Assembly (NCBI RefSeq): GCF_000264905.1
Contig: NW_006763143.1
Coordinates: 1-64,000, forward strand
Source of the DNA: Stereum hirsutum FP-91666 SS1
Taxonomy: Eukaryota > Basidiomycota > Agaricomycetes > Russulales > Stereaceae
Length of the DNA: 64,000 nt
Reading direction: 5' to 3'
Below the pieces are notes generated by a model, which saw nothing but the letters and a program-made list of their open reading frames with translations, had not been told where the DNA came from and did no database searches. Made by a program: the position numbers and the translations under genes. Shown piece by piece: positions 57,501 through 64,000 of the stretch. Position 1 is the first letter of the stretch. Each line of letters begins with the position of its first letter.

Positions 57501-58211
57501 CACCCCCAGCCTGCAATTCCTGCTCGGATAACATCAGTGACAACCAATGGCACACCAAGCCCTCCAGTCGTACGCGAAGACAGCAAACCAATAGCCCAAG
57601 CTCAAACTCCTTCCAGTCGCGCGTATCATCCCACTGCGTCTCCTGCTGAGCAGCCTTCCACCGCACCGACCCCAGCGCCTGAAACATTTCCGTCATTGTC
57701 GCCCTGGAATCCGACAACTACAGCCTTTACAGATGAGACCAAGAGATTCATCCCACTTCTAATGGTGTTAGGAGAGGAGCATGCCTCGGGGAAAGAGACA
57801 GTTCCCTGGCCACAGGCTGCTATGAAAATGAGCCAAAAGGCACCAGGCGCGTGGGAGGGTAAATTCCGCAAGTACGTCGACGCCGCTATAGCCGAAAGAT
57901 TAGTTGTTTCGGGACGTCTACCAGCCGAGGACTGGATGAAGGTACCAAATACGCCCCGGGCATCTCAATATCTGCGTGAGGCTATGAAGTTCCATCCTCT
58001 GGTCCAGATTTTGAGAGACGAGAAGCTGCTTGGCGGGAAGGACCGAGTGAAATGGTCCGACCTCGCCTTTCTGCTGAGTCGGAGGGCACCGAACGCGTTC
58101 ACAGGGAAGTTGAAGAGGTTCCTCGAGGCCGCTGCGGAGGCGAAACTGGTTGTGTCAGGCGTTGGAGCGGTGCAAGGGCAGGAATGGATAGCATTACCCG
58201 GTACGGTCTGA
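54571..58211 (+). CDS. P-loop (HerA/FtsK-like) ATPase with CCCH zinc finger and two winged-helix-like repeats, copy 2
   Basis: Same exon layout and domain order as the gene at 34118. First exon 54571..54840; 78 of its 90 residues match copy 1 by my count. Walker A 'GLQ|GSGKSHST' is at about 54900, and 'FHFDSAAGGGQVQPCEAAFLA' follows. Walker B 'VLDEAHKYLTDTG' is at about 55861-55962, then 'IRQQRHLNTRVIISTQEP'. The CCCH finger reads 'GEQCPQGDACYYGHSCPHG' (Cys-x5-Cys-x3-His; about 57205-57380). The two C-terminal repeats (about 57740-57950 and 57985-58195) include 'KFHPLVQILRDEK', 'RVKWSDLAFLL', 'NAFTGKLKRFLEAAAEAKLV'. Linkers and introns differ strongly from copy 1 while motifs are kept, so both copies seem to have been under selection. 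A nucleic-acid-related role is inferred from the domains. Confidence 0.8.
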
Positions 58212-59830
58212 TGTATACTTACTGATTTTTGCGTTCGTATATCCTTTCACATCTTGTTATCAACGAGGGAAGCCGATCATGATGCATAGAATAGAGGAGA
58301 TGTTGGCAACGCGGGTGTCGAATTTGACGAGATCCTCTCAGTTGAGATAACTCACCAGAATCCCGCTGGCCTGCGTACTCTCCTGCGATTTCGCTCTGTA
58401 TTTTGTTACTATGAAACAACAAGTCGCCAATGTGTCGACAGGTGGTAGACGGCATTTCTCTGCTCGCTTGGTCTGTACTAGAAATAGATTTAGTCAGGGA
58501 TCGCTGAGATTATTCCTGCAACACCTAGTAGTGGTAAGTCAACTGACTATAGACGCACCTCTTATCACCACAGCGACTGTAAATGAACAACGAGGTGGGG
58601 CCGTCTGCAAGACATCCCAGGATTGGTTGTCTCGTTTGCGACATTCTTGTCAGGATTTCTGGGTATCATCTCATGGCTGAGGCCATCGCTTGAACGACGT
58701 AAGCCGAGGATATGATGGCGATGTACTCCCCGAATATTCGAGCCAGTTCGTCCGAGTTCCCAAGTCATCCCGTAGACCTTATTCTAGACTACTGTAGTTT
58801 TTCGACCAAGTGTTCGTCACGCATCACGCAGAGGGCGTCGGCGAACAGTTTTGGTCCCGGGGTCACGCATACACACGGGTTCACGAACAGAAAATCGTGA
58901 CGAATCTGCGCTGAAAATCACCCAAAATTCAATTTTTGGGAACTAATGCGAACAATTCCGCTTGTTCGTCACGCGTGGCCCGCCCGAACGAACCGTGGCC
59001 CAGCGGTGGTCACGGCTGACATAATTATCCCACGAACACTTGGTCGAAAAACTACAGTAAGTATACAGCGGAGGCTCAGTATGACCGTATACTTACTTTG
59101 GCGAAAGTATTGGATGGCGACATATTAGACGACTTTAAGTGTGAGAGAACGCAGGTCTTACATATGCTATATCAAAAGGGGGAACGAGGAGAGCAAGAGG
59201 AGTGGCGGAGGGATGTTCGGGTCGTCCTAGGTCGACTCATGCACTCGGGTTAGGGTCACTCCCTACGTCACCGGACGACATTTTAGTGTCGTTCCTTGTA
59301 CCGTCATGAGCCTCTGCACAGATACTCAGCCTGTAGCATGCCCTGCGTACGGAGGGTCTAGTGTCTTACTCTCTTTACGGTCTGTGCTGCCCTTGCGCTG
59401 AGGAAGCGACGTCTCCGCTCAGACTGGCCCTTGACATGGAGATTCGAGGGGTTCCCAAACTCTTCTATACACACCTAGGCCGGATCTTCATAGAACTGTC
59501 GTGTCAAGGTGGAGCTTTGACTAATGAAACCTGGTTAAAACATCAAATATAACTCTACTAACTACGTCCAGAAAGCTAGATAGAACTCGAAACAGCACCG
59601 GGGCGTCCCGAATTGGATGGCGGGCACGTTCATATAGTCTCAGGAGCACCACTTCGTCACGGCAATTCCGAGTGAGCTCGGAATGGCGGAAACGTCAGAG
59701 TGGAAAGTGTTCATGATCGAATTGAATGGTACTTGGCGATCGTTCCACACACGTCGACGTATATATAATCGCCATCAATATTGCCTGCCGACGTCCTTTT
59801 CCCCCGCATCCTCGCATCCCTATACCCATT
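58212..59830. other. Intergenic; carries a mariner-like MITE
   Basis: Apart from the inverted-repeat element at 58792-59057, no gene or structure was recognised. The last ~150 bp should include the aquaporin promoter; TATATATAA near 59759 is a TATA-like candidate. Confidence 0.55.
58792..59057. mobile_element. 266-bp MITE, Tc1/mariner (pogo/Fot1)-like
   Basis: Perfect 26-bp terminal inverted repeats begin CTGTAGTTTTTCGACCAAGT and continue GTTCGT. A TA dinucleotide flanks each side (58790-58791 and 59058-59059), as expected for Tc1/mariner-type insertion. The inside is non-coding and has a further inverted repeat, CCCAAAATTCAATTTTTGGG, near 58920. No transposase is present, so movement would need one supplied elsewhere. 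Confidence 0.9.
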
Positions 59831-61497
59831 ATGTTCAATCCTAAACGTCGCGCTGGTATGATTCCAGAGTCTTTCAAAGAAGACTGTTTCGCTGCCTTGC
59901 TCGAGGTCAGTCATCCTCGAACTGTGCAACCAGCGTGTAGAGTCATAGGGAATCGCTTCCCTCGTGCTTTCTCAGTTTGTAGGAACGACAGTATTCCTGC
60001 TTCTTGGTCTAGGATCAATCCAAGCAGTCACAGTGGAGGCGGCCGCCACTGCCTCTTCGTCATCCAACATTGAGCGCGTCCTCTATGTATGCCCCTTTTC
60101 GCCTCAGCCGTGTACTACATTTACATCCCCCAATCACTCACACGCCGGCCTCCCCCTTGCGTAGATCTCTTCGGGCATGGGTTTCTCCTTGCTCGTATCT
60201 GCATGGCTATTCTACAGAGTCACGGGCTCGCTGTTCAATCCCAACGTCAGCCTCGCCCTACTCATCGTCGGTGTCATCACGCCTGTTCGCTTCGTCCTGT
60301 ACTGCATCGCTCAGCTGCTTGGAGCCATCGCAGCCTCTGCCCTCGTTATCGCTCTGACTCCTGGTCCGTTGAGCGTCAAGTAAGCCCCTCTATTCGCTCC
60401 AGTATCTTAATCCCGGAATATAGGTATGCATATACGATTGTGGGAGTTGAATCGGAATGTAACCACGTAGCGCGATGCTACAACCGGGCATAAACGACGC
60501 TCAAGGGGTCTTCATCGAGATGTTCATTACTGCTGCTTTGGTTCTCGCCGTCTTGATGCTCGCTGCCGAGAAGGTTTGTACAGTCTCTTTGCCAGGAATT
60601 CGTAAGTAAACTAATCATCTTCTGATTAAACACGGATAGCATAATACTACGCCCTTTGCACCAGTAAGTCTCCATTTATTTTTTCGTTCGTTATAATCTG
60701 ACGTGTCCGCCACTTTGAAGATTGGCGTTGGATTGACTCTGTTCGCGTGCCATCTGTGCGTGTCGTTCTTGGTTCTTTACTCTTTGAGATCATATCCGAC
60801 CCAATGATGAATACTGGCTGCCTTCCGTAGCTTCGCTGTTAACTACACTGGTACGTACCATCTCACCGAGCTTCTCATCTCGTCGGTTTTGACCTTCAAC
60901 AATTGCACGCACACATAGGCGCCGCCATGAACACAGCACGAGCATTTGGGTGCGTCGCGTTCTAAAGGTCACCTTGACTCTCGTTTACCGACGATTGTTT
61001 GACAGGCCTGCAGCAGTCACTGGGTTCCCAAACGGGGATCACTGGGTGGTGAGTACTGATAATATCCACCAGCTTATATATCTATTCCTCCTTGTCCTAC
61101 TATCGTTCTCCACGCATCCTTCCACTAACTTACCGGACCGCACAGTACTGGCTCGGGCCCTTCCTAGGCTCCATCCTCGCCTCAGGCTTCTACAGCGTCA
61201 TCAAACAGTACGCCCCCCTCCCGCTCCCCTCACCCCCCTTTTGTTCTGTAGCCGATGTACTTAAACGTATCGGACATGCACAGCTATCACTACTGGAAGC
61301 TCAACCCAGACCAGGAGGCCGTCGAACAGCACATGTCACCTCCAGATCCGATCGAGCGTGTGCGCGAAGCCGTCACGAGCTCGAGTCAAGGCAGTGGCGA
61401 TGCGGGTACGAGTGGTGGTGGTGGAGGAGAAAAGAGTAGGTTGGGTGAGAGTGAGGATAACTGGCGTGTTAGGGAGAAGAACGATAGTCCCGTTTGA
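59831..61497 (+). CDS. Aquaporin / MIP-family water channel
   Basis: Eleven-exon model: 59831..59905, 59976..60086, 60165..60379, 60471..60573, 60640..60663, 60721..60755, 60831..60850, 60919..60949, 61006..61048, 61146..61207, 61284..61497, 310 residues; every junction is GT..AG and phases agree. The start 'MFNPKRRAGM' leads into helix 1 'FVGTTVFLLLGLGSIQAV'. The first pore loop has 'SLFNPNVSLALLIVG' (NPN instead of NPA). The second has 'GAAMNTARAFGPA' (NTA instead of NPA), with the following Arg kept. Six hydrophobic helices are visible. The C-terminal tail is hydrophilic and Gly/Ser/Glu-rich. NPN/NTA variants occur in basidiomycete orthodox aquaporins, so water transport is the likeliest role. 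Location in plasma or internal membrane is not determined. Confidence 0.92.
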
Positions 61498-63348
61498 GGA
61501 CATGAGCTCCAGGAGTCGGCGTTCTGGATGTGTTTTTCAATAATCTAGGCTATTGACGGATGGAAGTTGCGGCAGTACGGTAACTTTATGCATGATATGG
61601 GCTCGTTATCGTTTTGTATATGTAGGATCTATCCATTATTCTTTGTTTTGGTTGAAATCCCGACAACCTAGGCCATACATTTTGTTCAGGACTTCCTTGG
61701 TCTTTCGTACTCTTCGCTTTATTATTCGCCTGAGCTGTCTGTCTGCTCCAGTCCCGATCCGCGCGGACGTTTTTGGTCTTGATTCATGGTAATAATCTCT
61801 GGTAGAATACATCCACGTTGCCGTGCCCAATATGCGCTGTGGCACTGGGGTCCTCGTGGGAGTTGAGCGCGGAGAAAGCCGGGTTCAGGGGAAGGAGAAA
61901 TTTTCTCTCAGGTTGCTCTCCACAGTCCTCTTCACGATTGTCTCTTCATTCTCTGGCATTTACGAAGACTGGTCTCTCCTGGATAGTTCTACATACACTA
62001 GTTAGTTTCGCGAGACTTGACTACCGCTCTTTCGCTCGTCCGACAGCATCTGTACACGAGTTGCAGACACTCTGCGGCCGCTGCCACTGCCACTGCCCTA
62101 ATTTTTCATTCTTCAGTCGGGCTCGGGTCAACTCCGTACGGTTTGGCCTTCTCCTCTCTAAGAGGTTCTGTCATAGTGAGCTATGGAATGGGCTCCGAAA
62201 GATCACGTTAGCGGTCATAGCTGCCGCGTTATCACTGCTGTGGAGACAACAACACTAGTCGAACAACATTTCTTGACATCTTCGTATCGACGCTGCCTTC
62301 ATGGTATTCTCAGATAAAAAGCCATAAATTACAGGTTTCTACACTTCAGCGAGCTCACAACAACCGCCTCCAGCCGCCATACTACACAGTCACAGCCTTC
62401 GAATCTCTGCCCGCGGTGGAAACACCCATCTTGCTGTGCATGCGCTGGCGACGCCACTAGCCGCGGCTTGCCTCAAGGCTTTGCTTTATTCTTTATGAGG
62501 GTGGAGGATTTCTCATGCACTGCGAGAGTCTACTCGGAGGCGACCTGTGCGGGTATCACTACGGCGCGAAGACGACCGAGAATAGTTGCTTCAATTTCTC
62601 GGGGACGGGAGAAACTGTTCATGTCTTGTGTCAAAGCTCGTAAAGTCTATCTTTCTTAACACCGATAGCGGCCTTGGGGTGTTAGTTCTTCTGCTTGAGT
62701 TTTACGACCATAACGCACCACAAAGGTCTCATTCATCCGTGTTCATATGGACGATACGGCTTGATGTGTCCGATATATGTATCGATATCGTGATACACAC
62801 AATGCCTGGTCTCAGCCTGGACACCTTCTTGACGTCATGTACTGTGCTTCAAGGGGACATGTGGAACGTGGGCGGTATTTTCGGGATCTTTAAGGCTGAT
62901 GTTCAAGACCGTGAACAAAGGAAGGGCCCAAAACGGCGCGATGACTTGGATACCGATGGCACACTCCACACGTGTTGTTGCATCTCTCTAATTGATGACT
63001 CGATATTTTCAAATTTTTCGTCATCGGCAAGCACCTATATAAAGGAGGGTAGTCTCGCTATCCTTCTCTTCACTCGCAGCCCCCTCTTCGCTTTCTCTCC
63101 CTCAGATCACACCCCAGCTTCAACCCAACGTCGAAACGCAGTACAGGTAAGAGATTTTCGCACTGTAAGCTTCAATATGGCCTTCGTCTCTAACAGTTTA
63201 CGCTTCGGGCCTTTCCCAGTCTTCGCTAGGCGCTCCTCATCGTTCTGCAGGGTGTGTAGATCTCGCCGCGTATAACCCGTCTTTCTTCCCCCTTCTGATT
63301 CTGAACCGTTCCCCCTTTCGCTTCTTCTTTTATTTGTGGAAAGTCATC
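61498..63348. other. 1.85 kb intergenic, no gene recognised
   Basis: Short and overlapping frames only, one of 229 codons (62586-63275) without family motifs. The 3' part contains the TATA box listed separately and a pyrimidine-rich leader (63044-63120), probably the promoter and 5' UTR of the MYND gene. Confidence 0.5.
63036..63043 (+). promoter_or_regulatory. TATA box upstream of the MYND-finger gene
   Basis: TATATAAA followed about 30-40 bp downstream by a CT-rich stretch, 306 bp before the ATG at 63349. A GTAAGA donor at about 63148 suggests an intron in the 5' leader. Confidence 0.6.
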
Positions 63349-64000
63349 ATGCCCGAACCATACCGCGTCGTTTATCCAGCCGATAGATGCGAGGGTTGCA
63401 CTCTCAGGCCCGAGGAGGGTCGTCTGCACAGGATTTGTGGCCGGTGTCGCAGCGTAGTCTATTGCAGCAAAGAATGCCAAGCCAAACAATGGAAATACCA
63501 TAAGTACGTGCTCTCCTCTTTAACGCCTTCTCTACTTGAATAGTTCATTAACCTCACCGGATACGTTCAGAGCTGCGTGTCGGTATGCTCAAAAGCGTTA
63601 TGCACGGACTGAGTCGGGCAAGCCGACCGCCGAAGCGACAAACACCCGTGCTCTTCGGGAATTCTTCTCCATACACACCGACAATTTTGTCTACTGCGTG
63701 GAGTTGGCCATTATAGAAGATATGCTACGTTCTGTTCCTGCAGGCCTCTCCGGCCGTGACCTGGTTCAAGCATATAACGCTTCCGACCACATCGCCTACT
63801 TCGAATTGTCCCCTCGCGCGAACGACGGTAACCCGAGCACAACATTCGGCATCAAACGCTCTGTATACACAACCGTCGACGCCTTCAAGAAGAGCCCAGA
63901 CTTTAATTCTTCCACCCGGGAGCTCTTAACCTCTACCCCTAAAGAAGTGATGGACAAGAATCGGCACTACGAGTTACATGGGACAGAGCCTGGCTACGAC
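63349..64000 (+). CDS. MYND zinc-finger protein, partial (3' end outside window)
   Basis: First exon 63349..63503; the second begins at 63571 and stays open to the window end. The finger at residues 14-56 has 'CEGC', 'CGRC', 'VVYCSKECQAKQWKYHK' and, after the intron, 'AACRYAQ'. This is the C-x2-C ... C-x2-C ... C-x3-C ... H-x3-C pattern of MYND zinc fingers, which bind proline-containing peptides in partner proteins. The rest ('FVYCVELAIIEDMLRSVPAG', 'DHIAYFELSPRAND') matches nothing I recognise. MYND-finger families are strongly expanded in Agaricomycetes. The start has a TATA box 306 bp upstream. Confidence 0.85.

Noticed and set aside
34118..58211. A single large segmental duplication covering both ATPase and dehydrogenase
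   Set aside because: The orders differ (ATPase, unrelated genes, dead ADH; then ADH, ATPase) and the flanking DNA does not match, so separate duplications or later rearrangement are needed.
62586..63275. 229-codon plus frame upstream of the MYND gene
   Set aside because: It crosses the TATA box and leader of the MYND gene and has no domain features.

Overview
The window is nuclear DNA of a filamentous basidiomycete, most likely an Agaricomycete. Almost every gene is cut by many 45-75 bp GT..AG introns, including exons of 14-35 nt. Genes lie on both strands without operons. Several families are typical of mushroom-forming fungi: DUF6533 membrane proteins, a NPN/NTA-type aquaporin, a secreted-then-anchored single-TM protein, a MYND protein and a PX-linked GH18 enzyme. 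Gene models were made by eye from reading frame, splice sites and family motifs, so exon edges are predictions.

Layout. 0-6.5 kb: an ABCC-type ABC transporter on the minus strand, running off the left edge. 6.5-18.9 kb: a gene-poor stretch with three coiled-coil proteins (minus 9.4-10.7, plus 11.7-13.2, plus 17.1-17.5 kb), one secreted beta-rich protein (13.9-15.4 kb) and a ~227-bp tandem duplication. 18.9-26.4 kb: an HNH-nuclease-like gene diverging from a complete ubiquilin/DSK2 gene, then a 16-exon gene fusing a PX lipid-binding domain to a GH18 chitinase domain. 26.4-34 kb: accessory-looking DNA with two DUF6533 membrane-protein genes that share intron layout, and a Harbinger-like MITE. 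34-58 kb: a duplicated, rearranged region. It holds two ~3.7-kb paralogues of a large protein with a P-loop ATPase (HerA/FtsK-like), a CCCH zinc finger and two winged-helix-like repeats, plus an intact zinc alcohol dehydrogenase and its decayed copy. Between them lie a signal-anchored membrane protein, an SDR with a probable frameshift, a lectin-like gene and a DXO/RAI1-like gene. 58-64 kb: a mariner-like MITE, a complete 11-exon aquaporin gene and the start of a MYND zinc-finger gene cut by the right edge.

No single pathway links these genes. The strongest candidates for new biology are the ATPase-CCCH-winged-helix pair, which looks like nucleic-acid machinery; the PX-GH18 fusion, which suggests a chitin-active enzyme held on the cytosolic face of membranes; and the DXO-like gene. 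Family names rest on motifs read by eye; no database search was possible.
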